Source of the DNA: Deltaproteobacteria bacterium
GTDB lineage: Bacteria; Desulfobacterota; Syntrophia; Syntrophales; JAFGHS01
Reading direction: 5' to 3'
DNA length: 46,781 nucleotides
Assembly: GCA_016928025.1 (NCBI GenBank)
Contig: JAFGLN010000070.1
Location: 1 to 46,781, forward strand
The notes under the pieces: model-generated
Told to the model about the DNA's origin: nothing
Seen by the model: only the letters and a program-made list of their open reading frames with translations
The model's database searches: none
Program-made: the position numbers and the translations under genes
In this document: positions 23,494 to 32,022 of the stretch, in pieces
How the letters are laid out: the number at the start of each line of letters is the position of its first letter
Numbering within the stretch: the first letter of the stretch is position 1

Positions 23494-24649
23494 CGGCGGG
23501 CATCCCCGATTTGAGTTCATGATGAGGGTTGGGAAGGGTGACCTTGACGAGATAGACAAGTTTGACTCTTTCCTTGCGGGTCTGAATGATTTTGGGCGTA
23601 AATTCGCCTTCGGGCGATATGAAGGAAACCTTCCCTTTGTAAGTTTTATCCGGAAAAGTATCAACCTTGACGTCAACCTCTTGACCGGGTTTGACCTTGC
23701 CGATTTCCATTTCGTCGACAAATATTTTCAGGTCAACCTGCGACAGGTCGGAAACGGTCATGACCTCGCGGCCGGCCGAAACAATCTCCCCCACCTCCAC
23801 ATTGCGACTGGTCACAATGCCCGGAAAAGGGGCTGTTAATTTTGCGTAATTCAAGTAGATCTCCGCCTGCCGGAGGGCCGCTTCGGCCGCTTTGACCTGT
23901 GCCCGCGCCGCCTCCGTGTCCTGTTTGGCCATATCGATTTTTTTCAGGTTGCTCTTGGCCTGCTTTAAGAGCGCTTCTCCTTCGCTCAGTTTTGCCTGGG
24001 CCGCTTCAATGGTTTCCTTCCTGACGCCTTCTTTTGCAAGGTCGTAGGTTTCTTCAGTGCGTTTGTAGTCTCTGAGTGACGTCTCGTATCTCAACCGGAC
24101 CGCTTCAAATTCCCTTTCCGAGATGATGTCCTTTTGATACAGGTTGGTATAACGGTCCAGATTTTTTTTGGCATCATCCATCACGGCTTTCGCGGCAAGA
24201 TACGTCTGGTGCGCCCGCTCGATGTCCTGCGCCCGTGTGCCTGCTTTTAATTCGGCCAGTTGAGCTTTGGCGGCTGCGATTCCGGCCTCGGCCTTTGCAA
24301 CATCGGCGGGCAACGCGCTTTTATAAATCTCCCATGCCGTTTCCGCCTGCTTTTGGGTTTTCAAGGTGCGATCGAGATTGGCCCTGGCCTGGTCGCAGCG
24401 GGATTGAAGCTCCGCTGTATCCAACTCGGCGATGAGTTGACCCTTATTGACCGGTTGTCCTTCTTTGACCGGGATGCTCAGCACCCGCCCGCTGACCTGA
24501 AAAGCAAGATTAGCCTGGGTTGTCTCAATGGTCCCGGAATAATATAGCTCACCGCTTTTTGAACGCCATTGTCCGAAATAAACAAGAGCGGCGACGCCGA
24601 TGAGAAGAACCAAAAATACAGCGATAATGATGCGTCTTTTCTTTTTCAA
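23477..24649 (-). CDS. HlyD-family membrane fusion protein (YbhG-like)
   Basis: This is the periplasmic adaptor of the exporter, 390 residues. It has an N-terminal membrane anchor (about 6-25), a lipoyl/barrel-sandwich half reading GTIETTQANLAFQVSGRV, a long alpha-helical coiled-coil hairpin rich in Ala/Glu/Lys (about 75-260), the second lipoyl half (LTAPFPGIVTSRNVEVGE) and a beta-barrel end. The start is TTG at 24647-24649 with GGAG about 9 bases upstream. It begins the exporter gene set; the two ATPases follow with overlaps. An outer-membrane TolC-type partner is not adjacent; the one at 38347-39768 belongs to the RND operon. No TetR gene like YbiH is adjacent. Confidence 0.88.
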   Translation of the reverse strand: MKKKRRIIIAVFLVLLIGVAALVYFGQWRSKSGELYYSGTIETTQANLAFQVSGRVLSIPVKEGQPVNKGQLIAELDTAELQSRCDQARANLDRTLKTQKQAETAWEIYKSALPADVAKAEAGIAAAKAQLAELKAGTRAQDIERAHQTYLAAKAVMDDAKKNLDRYTNLYQKDIISEREFEAVRLRYETSLRDYKRTEETYDLAKEGVRKETIEAAQAKLSEGEALLKQAKSNLKKIDMAKQDTEAARAQVKAAEAALRQAEIYLNYAKLTAPFPGIVTSRNVEVGEIVSAGREVMTVSDLSQVDLKIFVDEMEIGKVKPGQEVDVKVDTFPDKTYKGKVSFISPEGEFTPKIIQTRKERVKLVYLVKVTLPNPHHELKSGMPADAWLR

Positions 24650-24728
24650 AATTTAACACTCCGAAAGCTCGCGTTCCTCTTTTCGTTGATGCCGACGTTG
24701 AAAATATTATCTGTGAAGTTCATTTGCC

Positions 24729-25220
24729 TTATATACTTTTTTGCATCCAGATGACATCAAATTCATTGCCGAATTTTCGGCCGATATTTTTGAAACGACC
24801 GCATTCCTCGAAGCCGCATTTGGAATGAAACCGCATGCTGTCTTCATTGAGCGAGGATATGCTGGCCAGAAGGTGGTCGATCCCTTTTTCCCTCGCTTCT
24901 TCGGTAAATAGGTCGAGGAAGGCTCTGCCGATGCCCTTGCCGGTATGTTCCGGTAGAATAAAATAGGTCAGTTCCGCGGTTCTTTTGAAGGCTTCAGCGG
25001 AATGATAGGCATGCAGTAAGGCGAAGCCGACGACATCGCCGTGGCTGTTTTTCGCGACCTTTGCGGGGTAGCCATTCGACATATCGAAAAACATATTGAA
25101 AAAACCATAGGGAACTTTATTTTCCATATAGGCTGCGTAACTGTTTTCAACGAAGTAATTAAAGATATCGATAACGGCCAAACGGTGTTCTGTTTTCATT
25201 GACTCCAGGATATAGTTCAT
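24729..25220 (-). CDS. GNAT-family N-acetyltransferase (PAT-like)
   Basis: This is a 163-residue acetyltransferase. It has the N-terminal RLAVIDIFNYFVENSYAAY helices and motif A LTYFILPEHTGKGIGRAFLD with a clean Q/RxxGxG-type loop (HTGKGIG). Motif B follows: ISSLNEDSMRFHSKCGF. The pattern resembles phosphinothricin/methionine sulfoximine acetyltransferases, but the substrate is not established. ATG 25220 is preceded by GGGGG at 5 bases; an in-frame TTG at 25232 is possible. It lies on the same strand between lon and the HlyD gene, 33 bases after lon, and may be read from the heat-shock operon. Confidence 0.85.
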   Translation of the reverse strand: MNYILESMKTEHRLAVIDIFNYFVENSYAAYMENKVPYGFFNMFFDMSNGYPAKVAKNSHGDVVGFALLHAYHSAEAFKRTAELTYFILPEHTGKGIGRAFLDLFTEEAREKGIDHLLASISSLNEDSMRFHSKCGFEECGRFKNIGRKFGNEFDVIWMQKSI

Positions 25221-25253
25221 AAAGGCCCCCAATTTTTTGGTACACGTTGGTGT

Positions 25254-27608
25254 TTAAGATTTATTCAGGGCAATCTTCAAGACATCCATCATATCGTCAA
25301 CAAAATGGAACTGGATTTCTTTTTGAACTTTTTGCGGAATATCGATCAAATCTTTTTGGTTCCACTTGGGTAAAATAATGGTTTTCACGCCGACACGATG
25401 AGCGGCCAGGACCTTTTCCTTGATTCCCCCCACGGGCAGGACGACGCCCCTCAAGGTGATTTCCCCCGTCATGGCGAGGTTCGGCTTCACGGTTTTATTG
25501 GTCAGGAGGGATGTCAGTGCGGTGAGGATGGTCACACCGGCCGACGGTCCGTCTTTTTGAATGGCTCCGGCGGGGATGTGGATATGAATATCCGTGTCTT
25601 CAAAAAAGTTTTCGGCGATGCCCAGTTTAACGGCATTGCTGCGGATAAAACTTAACGCGGCCGCGGCCGACTCCTTCATGACGTCACCCAGTTGGCCCGT
25701 CAGGGTCAGTCCCTTTTTGCCTTTCATGGCGGTGGCTTCGATGAAGAGGATATCCCCTCCCGCCGGCGTCCAGGCCAGACCCATGACGACACCCGGCTTG
25801 GCCGTCCGGGCGGTGACGTCCGGACTGACTTTCACGGGACCCAGATAGCGGCATATGTCTTTAACTTTAATCGAGGTCGATTGAATCGCCCCTTCGGCAA
25901 CCTGGCTTGCCACTCCCCGGCAGATGGTGGCGATTTCCCGTTCCAGATTCCGGACGCCCGCTTCCCGTGTGAATCCCGAAATGATCTGGCTGATGGCCTG
26001 CTGGGTGAAGGTCAGCTGTTCCGCTTTTAATCCGTTTTCACTGATCTGCCGGGGGATTAAATAGCGCTGGGCGATCTTGATCTTTTCGTCCAGGGTATAG
26101 CCAAGCAGTTCGATGACTTCGAGGCGGTCGCGCAGGGCCGGCGGGATGGTTTCCAGAATATTGGCGGTGGTAATAAACATGACATGGGACAGGTCGAACG
26201 GCAGATCCAGATAATGATCCATAAAGGAAAAATTCTGCGCCGGGTCGAGGACTTCCAGCAGGGCCGATGATGGATCACCACGAAAATCGCTGCCCAATTT
26301 GTCAATTTCATCCAGCATGAAAACGGGATTGTTGGATTCCGCCCGCCGGATGCCCTGGATGATGCTGCCGGGCAGGGCACCGATATACGTGCGGCGATGG
26401 CCGCGGATTTCCGCTTCGTCATGGACGCCGCCCAGGGAAATGCGGATGAATTTTCTGCCCAGAGCGCGGGCGATGGAATGACCCAGGGAGGTTTTCCCCG
26501 TGCCGGGAGGACCAGCGAAACACAGGATCGGACCCTTCGTGTCCGGCTTCAGCTTGCGGACCGACAGATATTCGATGATGCGCTTCTTCGGCTTATCCAG
26601 ACCATAGTGATCTTCATCCAGGACCTTTCTGGCTTTTTTGATGTCGAGATTGTCCTCGGTGCTTTCATACCAGGGCAGGGCAAGAATCCAGTCGAGATAA
26701 CTCGAAGCGACCGTATATTCGGCGGATGAGGGATGCATGCGTGCCAGGCGCTCCAGTTCCCGCTCCGCCTCTTTTTTCGCTTCCGGGGGGAGATTTTTTT
26801 TCTCGATTTTCGCACGGTACTCATCGACTTCGACAGGAGAGCCTTCCGTTTCGCCCAGTTCTTCCTGAATCGCTTTGAGTTGCTGCCGCAGAATGTAGTC
26901 CCGCTGCGCCTTGTCCATGTCGGTTTTAACCTGGGACTGAATCTTGTTGCCCAACTCCAAAATCTCCACCTGGTGGTTGACCAGCTTCGTCACTTCCCGT
27001 AGGCGGCCTTTGATATCGAGAATTTCCAGAATCTTTTGCTTTTCTTCCATGGGGGAATTGATGATGGACGCGACCATGTCGGCCAAAGTGCCTGGTTCGG
27101 TGATGGATTTGGCCATCATTCCCAGCTCTTGAGGCAAAAACGGCGTAAGCTTGACGATCCGATCAAAGAGACTGGTTAAATTGGCCATGAGGGCTTCTGT
27201 TTCAATATCCTTCTTTTCCTGATCCACGAGTGTTTCCACGCGGGCTTGATAATAAGGCTTTCCTTCTAAGAATTCGACAATTCTAAAACGGTTAATGCCC
27301 TGCAGGAGAAGCTGCGCCTTGTTCTCCACCGTTTTGGCCATTTTCATGATCACGACACTCGTTCCGATATGATAAAAGTCTTCCGCGTCGTACTTGTCGT
27401 CAGGCTGGTTGTTTTTTTTGGTCATGACGAGTCCGATAAAACGGTCTTTTGCCATGGCCTCATCAACGAGTTTGATGGACTGCTCGCCGGCTATCTCGAT
27501 CGGGAGCATCATCCGAGGGAATATAAGACCGTTGAAGAGAGGAAGAATTGGGAGAATATCGGGTATTTTAATAGTTTTCAATTCTTCGGGTGATTTCTGA
27601 TCAGTCAT
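25254..27608 (-). CDS. lon: ATP-dependent protease La (Lon)
   Basis: The 784 residues have the standard layout. An N-terminal LON substrate-binding domain (about 15-205) is followed by a coiled-coil region and an AAA+ domain with Walker A GPPGTGKT (366-373) and Walker B FMLDEIDK (430-437). The proteolytic domain has catalytic Ser689 in KDGPSAG and Lys732 in GGIKEKV, 43 residues apart as in E. coli Lon. The enzyme degrades misfolded and regulatory proteins in the cytoplasm. GGAGG is 6 bases before ATG 27608. The hsp20 gene is 43 bases upstream, so the two are probably cotranscribed. Confidence 0.97.
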   Translation of the reverse strand: MTDQKSPEELKTIKIPDILPILPLFNGLIFPRMMLPIEIAGEQSIKLVDEAMAKDRFIGLVMTKKNNQPDDKYDAEDFYHIGTSVVIMKMAKTVENKAQLLLQGINRFRIVEFLEGKPYYQARVETLVDQEKKDIETEALMANLTSLFDRIVKLTPFLPQELGMMAKSITEPGTLADMVASIINSPMEEKQKILEILDIKGRLREVTKLVNHQVEILELGNKIQSQVKTDMDKAQRDYILRQQLKAIQEELGETEGSPVEVDEYRAKIEKKNLPPEAKKEAERELERLARMHPSSAEYTVASSYLDWILALPWYESTEDNLDIKKARKVLDEDHYGLDKPKKRIIEYLSVRKLKPDTKGPILCFAGPPGTGKTSLGHSIARALGRKFIRISLGGVHDEAEIRGHRRTYIGALPGSIIQGIRRAESNNPVFMLDEIDKLGSDFRGDPSSALLEVLDPAQNFSFMDHYLDLPFDLSHVMFITTANILETIPPALRDRLEVIELLGYTLDEKIKIAQRYLIPRQISENGLKAEQLTFTQQAISQIISGFTREAGVRNLEREIATICRGVASQVAEGAIQSTSIKVKDICRYLGPVKVSPDVTARTAKPGVVMGLAWTPAGGDILFIEATAMKGKKGLTLTGQLGDVMKESAAAALSFIRSNAVKLGIAENFFEDTDIHIHIPAGAIQKDGPSAGVTILTALTSLLTNKTVKPNLAMTGEITLRGVVLPVGGIKEKVLAAHRVGVKTIILPKWNQKDLIDIPQKVQKEIQFHFVDDMMDVLKIALNKS

Positions 27609-27651
27609 CTAAAACCTCCGGCAAACAGCATAACATGCAGGTTATGAAAAT

Positions 27652-28098
27652 TTAGATATTTCTGACGGGTACCTTGTAAGCTCGATTCAAAGGTAGTTTG
27701 GCCATGGTCAATTGCAGGAGGCCGTCTTTATAAACGGCCTCGATCTGGTTGGTATCGATGGATGCGGGCAGATTGACCGTCCTCTCGAAATATCCGGAAG
27801 GGATTTCCGCCAGGCGATACCGGACCTCGCTTCCCAGAGGCTTTTCGCTTCTGTTTCCATAAATCTTAACAGTTTTATGGTTGATTTCAATATGGAGATT
27901 TTCGTTTTTAACACCGGCAATATCGACCAGCAGGAAAATGATTTCCGTATTTTCGTAGATATCGATCTGAGGCCGCCAGGCATTTTGATATAAACTGAAT
28001 TTAGGATTGATCAGATTAAACATTTCATGGACGGTTTTTTCGAATTCCTGGTCGATCTGATCCAGCGCATCCGCGATTCGAATCTTGATAAGATTCAT
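27652..28098 (-). CDS. Hsp20/alpha-crystallin small heat-shock protein
   Basis: This is a 148-residue small heat-shock protein. The alpha-crystallin domain runs from about 45 to 140 (PQIDIYENTEIIFLLVDIAG, then LPASIDTNQIEAVYKDGLLQ), with the usual A-x-x-x-x-G-L turn reading AVYKDGLL. The C-terminal tail ends with RAYKVPVRNI, where VPV stands in for the I-x-I oligomer anchor. It is a holdase chaperone. GAGGAA lies 6 bases before ATG 28098. It is first in an operon with lon, a pairing that joins holding and degradation of unfolded proteins. Confidence 0.93.
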   Translation of the reverse strand: MNLIKIRIADALDQIDQEFEKTVHEMFNLINPKFSLYQNAWRPQIDIYENTEIIFLLVDIAGVKNENLHIEINHKTVKIYGNRSEKPLGSEVRYRLAEIPSGYFERTVNLPASIDTNQIEAVYKDGLLQLTMAKLPLNRAYKVPVRNI

Positions 28099-28170
28099 TA
28101 TCAGTTCCTCATAATTCCGATTCTGTTAAAAGATAACTCTTAATCTACAACTTATCATTAAACCGGTTGA

Positions 28171-28200
28171 TTTATAATATGTTTAAAAATAACTTGTCAA
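28171..28200 (-). promoter_or_regulatory. Sigma70-type promoter of the hsp20-lon operon
   Basis: On the minus strand TTGACA (28195-28200), an 18-base spacer and TATAAA (28171-28176) are near consensus. Transcription would start about 65 bases before hsp20. I see no sigma32 -10 (CCCCAT) and no CIRCE repeat, so heat control, if any, is not visible. Confidence 0.6.
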
Positions 28201-28212
28201 GGATTTGATCTC

Positions 28213-28938
28213 TTATATTAAATTGCTCCATCCGAAGCGGTGATCGTCCTGCCGCTGATTTTTCAGCATGAGTTCTTCTATTTCCCGCCTGGTTGCTTCA
28301 AATTCCTGTTCGCTCAGGTCCCTGGGCACGAAAATGGGTTCGCCCCAGCGGCAGGTTATTTTGCTGAACGGCTTTGGGACGAGGCATCGGTCCCAACTCT
28401 TCAGGATCCACGCCCTGCTCACGGAGATATAAAGAGGAACAATCGGTACGCCCGACTGTTGGGCCATCACGATCAAACCCGGTTTGATGATGCCGATGGG
28501 ACCTCGGGGACCGTCCGGAATATGGGCGCCGAATGCATGATTCTTTAAGTCTTCCACCATAGCCGACAGCGCCTTCTTTCCGTCTTTTGACGATGAACCC
28601 CGGACCGGTCGAAAATCCATGCGGCCGAATATATCAGAAACAAGATCGCCGTCACGGCTTTGACTGATCATAGCGGATGGCCGGTAAATCCCGAGACGGG
28701 CCGCGTAGCGGATCGCGGAAACGATGCGCTGATGCCAAAGGGCGGCAATCATCTTTTCCCCGTTTTCCATACGCTTTGCAATGACCTCATGATTGGGAGC
28801 CTCAATCCGCATGGTGAGGAAATAGAGCCTGAGGATGTAATAGGCGATGACCACGAGGTTTTTCTGCAGTGCGAATTTTGAGAATGCGATCAGGGCATTG
28901 GACCGACTTTTGTGTCGGCTTTTTTTTATATCACTCAC
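28213..28938 (-). CDS. DUF374/COG2121 lysophospholipid acyltransferase family protein
   Basis: This 241-residue protein matches the DUF374 family of LPLAT-fold proteins. It has an N-terminal hydrophobic stretch (about 25-45), an ALWHQRIV motif standing in for NHx4D, an MISQSRDGDLVSDI segment, and HIPDGPRGP, the family's glycerol-phosphate-type motif. It probably acts at the inner membrane in lipid or lipid A metabolism; the acceptor is unknown. The start appears to be GTG 28938 with only a weak AGAAAGA site at about 11 bases. A 22-codon frame upstream ends over this start, which may help initiation. Confidence 0.82.
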   Translation of the reverse strand: MSDIKKSRHKSRSNALIAFSKFALQKNLVVIAYYILRLYFLTMRIEAPNHEVIAKRMENGEKMIAALWHQRIVSAIRYAARLGIYRPSAMISQSRDGDLVSDIFGRMDFRPVRGSSSKDGKKALSAMVEDLKNHAFGAHIPDGPRGPIGIIKPGLIVMAQQSGVPIVPLYISVSRAWILKSWDRCLVPKPFSKITCRWGEPIFVPRDLSEQEFEATRREIEELMLKNQRQDDHRFGWSNLI

Positions 28939-28999
28939 GGTTGAATTGTCTTTCTGGGTTACGGGATTTTTTATAAAAAGATTGTTTTGTTTTTATCAT
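28931..28999 (-). CDS. Possible 22-codon leader ORF before the DUF374 gene
   Basis: An ATG at 28997-28999 opens a Lys/Arg-rich frame that ends in TGA overlapping the GTG start of the acyltransferase. Its own start overlaps the stop of the 48-codon frame at 28996-29142. The arrangement could couple translation. No independent coding evidence exists. Confidence 0.2.
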   Translation of the reverse strand: MIKTKQSFYKKSRNPERQFNRE

Positions 29000-29142
29000 T
29001 GTTTCTTATTCTTTCTGAAAGCGTTTTTCAGGTCAAGTATTATTACGACGGGTATCAGAAAAGAGAGGCCGGGATCAAGAATATTTGCTGGCAGGTTCAG
29101 TGACGAGAAAGATGATTTCTTCGTTTGTTTTCTGACAGCCAT
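28996..29142 (-). CDS. Possible 48-residue small protein
   Basis: This small minus-strand frame starts at ATG 29142. It encodes a basic N-terminus, a hydrophobic centre (LSFLIPVVIILDL) that could be a membrane segment, and a basic tail. No ribosome binding site is seen, and the family is unknown. It accounts for part of the 461-base gap between the acyltransferase and the Mo/W transporter genes. The rest (29143-29399) holds the palindrome and promoter described separately. Confidence 0.2.
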   Translation of the reverse strand: MAVRKQTKKSSFSSLNLPANILDPGLSFLIPVVIILDLKNAFRKNKKQ

Positions 29143-29267
29143 AACAAAGAACGTCTGAACGCACTCGGGAACCGGCAGGGTAATGAAGATGTGACGATGG
29201 CCCCAACCTCGTCTCCCCGGGGATTAATATTCCTCGAAAGTATTTTACGAAGTCTAACTTACCAAAA

Positions 29268-29295
29268 AATCGTAAAAAGTAATATTCTTACGATT
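29268..29295. promoter_or_regulatory. Palindrome upstream of the Mo/W transporter, possible operator
   Basis: AATCGTAA (29268-29275) and TTACGATT (29288-29295) are perfect 8-bp complements around a 12-base A/T-rich centre. The palindrome ends 21 bases before the -35 element of the modA promoter, a typical place for an activator or repressor. ModE- or TunR-type regulators control such operons, but I cannot assign the protein. Confidence 0.4.
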
Positions 29296-29316
29296 CGGGA
29301 TAAATAGTATCTGAAT

Positions 29317-29345
29317 TTGACAAATAAACCTCAATACGGTATAGA
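29317..29345 (+). promoter_or_regulatory. Sigma70-type promoter of the modABC-type operon
   Basis: TTGACA (29317-29322), a 17-base spacer and TATAGA (29340-29345) form a near-consensus promoter about 55 bases before the start codon. Confidence 0.65.
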
Positions 29346-29399
29346 ATTCTCATTTGATGCTATTTTTAACATGACTCCTCAACAAGAAAGGATATGACC

Positions 29400-30158
29400 A
29401 TGAAAAGATTTTTGCTGGCTTTGACGATGATTTTTCTTTTGGCGGGACAATGTCTTGCCGCGGACCTGATTGTTTTTAGCGGTGCCGGCCTTATGAAACC
29501 CATGGAAGAAATGAGAAAAAATTTTGAGGCGACTCATCACGTAACAGTCGATGTTCATTATGGGGGATCGGGTGAAATATTTGCGCAGGTGGCCGCCGGC
29601 CAACCCTGTGACATTCTCATTCCGGGCGCCGAAAAATATACGAAAGACGCGCTAAAAAACGGATGGGTTATTGGAGACACGATTCGTCCTCTCGTTTTAC
29701 ATGTTCCCCTCATTGCCGTACCGAAAGGCAACCCCGCAAAGATTACGTGCCTGGAAGATCTTGCGCGCAGCGGCGTGCGCGTTTCTATTGGCGATCCCAA
29801 AGCGCCTGCCATCGGCCGTGTCGCCAAACAGATTTTAGAGAAAAATAAATTGTGGGACCAGGTAACGCCGAACATTAAAGTTTATGCCCCCACAGTCAAC
29901 CAGCTTCTGATCTACGTGGCCTTAAAGCAGGTCGATGCCGCCATCATCTGGGGGGACCTCGTGACCTGGGCGGAAGGAAAGGGAAAGCTTGAGGTGGTGC
30001 GCATCGCGGATAAAAAGAACATCATCAAAACCATTCCGACGGCTGTTTGCACCAACGCGCCCCATAAAGAGATGGCCATAAAATTCAATGCCTATGTCTC
30101 GTCCCCGGAGGGTCTCAAAATCTGGCAAAAGTGGGGATTTGAACCGTGCAATCGTTAA
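29400..30158 (+). CDS. modA: Molybdate/tungstate ABC transporter substrate-binding protein
   Basis: This is a periplasmic binding protein of 252 residues with a signal peptide (about 1-21, cleavage after CLA). The mature part begins ADLIVFSGAGLMKPMEE, with Ser/Gly near the oxyanion site, and a YGGSGEIFAQV segment (about 56-66) supplies more ligand-binding groups. The family imports molybdate, tungstate or related oxyanions. The sequence does not decide which; AGAGL-type proteins are often annotated ModA or WtpA-like. GAAAGGA is 7 bases before ATG 29400, which I prefer over ATG 29394. Permease and ATPase genes follow with overlaps. Confidence 0.9.
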   Translation: MKRFLLALTMIFLLAGQCLAADLIVFSGAGLMKPMEEMRKNFEATHHVTVDVHYGGSGEIFAQVAAGQPCDILIPGAEKYTKDALKNGWVIGDTIRPLVLHVPLIAVPKGNPAKITCLEDLARSGVRVSIGDPKAPAIGRVAKQILEKNKLWDQVTPNIKVYAPTVNQLLIYVALKQVDAAIIWGDLVTWAEGKGKLEVVRIADKKNIIKTIPTAVCTNAPHKEMAIKFNAYVSSPEGLKIWQKWGFEPCNR

Positions 30159-30955
30159 AGGAGAAACGCCGCACGGGGAAGATCGGTTCTTTTAAAGTCG
30201 GTTTGATCATTGTATCTTTTATTGTTACCGCCGTCCTTGTGCTGGCTATCGGCGCTCTTTTCATGGTGCCCGATATCAAGGATGTCTGGGAGAGCCTAAA
30301 AAGCGATGAGATGATTTTTTCGCTCAAACTGTCCCTCTGGACAGGCCTTTTATCGACGGCCCTTGTGATGGTCTTTTCTCTTCCCATTGGCTATACCCTC
30401 TCACGGTTTCAGTTTGTGGGCAAGGGGTTCGTGAAGACGATCATCGATTTGCCGGTTGCCTTTCCGGAGCTTGTGTTGGGGCTTTGTCTGCTGCTTCTTT
30501 TCGGGAATACCTTTGTCGGAAAAATCTTTAGCTCGTTGGGATTTCAATTCGTATTTACGACGCAGGGTATTGTTGCCGCTCAATTTTTCACGGCCTTGCC
30601 CTATGCCTGTCGTATTATGAAATCCACTTTTGATTATATCGATCCCAGAATGGAATTCGTTTCCCGTTCATTGGGATATTCCATGTTTGAAACGTTTATG
30701 AATGTCTCCCTGCCGCTGGCCAAAAACGGCATTCTCGCGTCAACGGTTATTGCCTTCGCGCGATGCATCGGAACATTCGGAACCGTTTTGATCCTGGCCG
30801 GAGGTACCTACATGAAGACGGAGGTCCTGCCCATTACCCTTTATCTCAATATCTCGTACGGCAATATGGGCATGGCCCTGACCAGCGGTATCGTCCTGAT
30901 GGTGGTATCATTTGCGGCCATCTATATCTTCGAACGGACGGAGGTAAGCCTGTGA
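30146..30955 (+). CDS. modB: Molybdate/tungstate ABC transporter permease
   Basis: This inner-membrane permease of 269 residues has about six helices and the conserved cytoplasmic loop EFVSRSLGYSMFETFMNVSLP (about 170-190) of the ModB/CysT group (EAA-like), which contacts the ATPase. The start is GTG 30146 with GGGGA 8 bases upstream, inside the end of the binding-protein gene (13-base overlap). It carries the oxyanion across the membrane. Confidence 0.9.
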   Translation: MQSLKEKRRTGKIGSFKVGLIIVSFIVTAVLVLAIGALFMVPDIKDVWESLKSDEMIFSLKLSLWTGLLSTALVMVFSLPIGYTLSRFQFVGKGFVKTIIDLPVAFPELVLGLCLLLLFGNTFVGKIFSSLGFQFVFTTQGIVAAQFFTALPYACRIMKSTFDYIDPRMEFVSRSLGYSMFETFMNVSLPLAKNGILASTVIAFARCIGTFGTVLILAGGTYMKTEVLPITLYLNISYGNMGMALTSGIVLMVVSFAAIYIFERTEVSL

Positions 30956-32022
30956 GTTTTCTTTCCGTATCGGACCTGCATATTAACCTGGGCGAATTCT
31001 ATTTGAACGGTGTCTCTTTCGATCTCGATAAGGGAGATTATCTCACCATCATCGGACCGACCGGTGCGGGGAAAACCATCCTTCTGGAAAGTCTCGTCGG
31101 TTTCTGGATGCCCGATCAGGGCAATATTTATCTTGAAAACCGAGACATTACCACGGAGCTGCCGGAAAAGCGCAATATCGGAATCGTTTATCAGGACTAT
31201 GCCCTTTTGTCCCACTTTACTGTTTATAAAAATATTGAATACGGCCTGAAGAAAAAAAACCCGAAGGGGATGAAAGAAAAAATTCACGACATCGCGTCGG
31301 CCCTGTACATTGACCATCTGCTTCACAGAAAACCGGCAACGTTGTCGGGCGGGGAACAGCAGCGGGTAGCCCTGGCGCGCGCCCTGGTTGTCGAACCCAA
31401 AATGCTACTCATGGACGAACCCTTTTCCGCGCTCGATCCGCAGACCAGACGGGATACGAGAACGCTTCTTAAAAAGGCCATTGCCGAGCGGAATACAACA
31501 GTGATGCATGTCACGCATGATCTGGGCGATGCGTGGACCCTGGCCAACAAAGTCGCCGTCATCCGGGACGGTCTTCTTCTGCAGATCGGTTCTCTTGAAG
31601 AAGTCTTTAAGCGCCCCCAAACGCCCTTCGTTGCCGGCTTTGTGGGGGCAACCCTGATGGAGGGGACCGTTATTGACCATGATAACGGTCTTTCTGTAGT
31701 TAATGTCAATGGTTTTACCGTCAGGACGCTCGATCCGGCGGATATCGGCGCGAAAGTAAAGCTTGCCGTCCGTCCGGAAGATATTATCGTCGGCATTCAG
31801 CCTTCGCCAAACACCTCCGCTCAGAATAATATTCAGGCGACCCTCTCAGGGATCATGTACGAAGGCAAGACATCATTGTTGTCCCTCAACGCAGGCGAAA
31901 CTTTTTTTGATGTTTTGGTGACCAATCATTCACTCGAACGGCTTGGCCTGACGCCTGGTGATACGGTCTATGCCATGATCAAGAGCAGCAACGTGCGGAT
32001 TGTTAACTCTAACGTCAATTAG
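30952..32022 (+). CDS. modC: Molybdate/tungstate ABC transporter ATPase with C-terminal TOBE-type domain
   Basis: The 356-residue ATPase has Walker A GPTGAGKT (35-42), Q-loop VYQDYALL, signature LSGGEQQRVALARA (131-144) and Walker B MLLMDEP (151-157). The C-terminal third (about 235-356) is a TOBE/MOP-like beta domain that may bind the oxyanion and inhibit uptake. The start is GTG 30952, overlapping the permease stop (GTGA), with GGAGG 7 bases before it. The frame is open further upstream, but that part lies within the permease gene and is not protein-like. A hairpin begins at the stop codon. Confidence 0.92.
   Translation: MSFLSVSDLHINLGEFYLNGVSFDLDKGDYLTIIGPTGAGKTILLESLVGFWMPDQGNIYLENRDITTELPEKRNIGIVYQDYALLSHFTVYKNIEYGLKKKNPKGMKEKIHDIASALYIDHLLHRKPATLSGGEQQRVALARALVVEPKMLLMDEPFSALDPQTRRDTRTLLKKAIAERNTTVMHVTHDLGDAWTLANKVAVIRDGLLLQIGSLEEVFKRPQTPFVAGFVGATLMEGTVIDHDNGLSVVNVNGFTVRTLDPADIGAKVKLAVRPEDIIVGIQPSPNTSAQNNIQATLSGIMYEGKTSLLSLNAGETFFDVLVTNHSLERLGLTPGDTVYAMIKSSNVRIVNSNVN

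Noticed and set aside
23494-23721. Long N-terminal extension of ATPase 1
   Set aside because: It covers the end of the HlyD gene and is Ser/Arg/Pro-rich without a domain.
25398-27600. Plus-strand frames across lon
   Set aside because: They are antisense to a complete Lon with all catalytic residues and show no ribosome sites.
28171-28200. Heat-shock sigma32 or CIRCE site before hsp20
   Set aside because: Only a sigma70-type element was found; no CCCCAT-type -10 and no 9-9-9 inverted repeat.
28847-29158. Plus-strand hydrophobic frame antisense to the DUF374 start
   Set aside because: Overlaps the acyltransferase gene antisense, has no ribosome site and is Phe/Arg-rich as AT-rich antisense usually is.
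29143-29267. Moco/Tuco riboswitch upstream of modA
   Set aside because: I looked for the conserved motif and stems and found only a CCCCGGGG palindrome; also the promoter lies downstream of this stretch.
30763-30951. Upstream in-frame extension of modC
   Set aside because: It lies inside the permease gene in another frame and is Arg/His/Pro/Gly-rich; GTG 30952 with GGAGG is the clear start.
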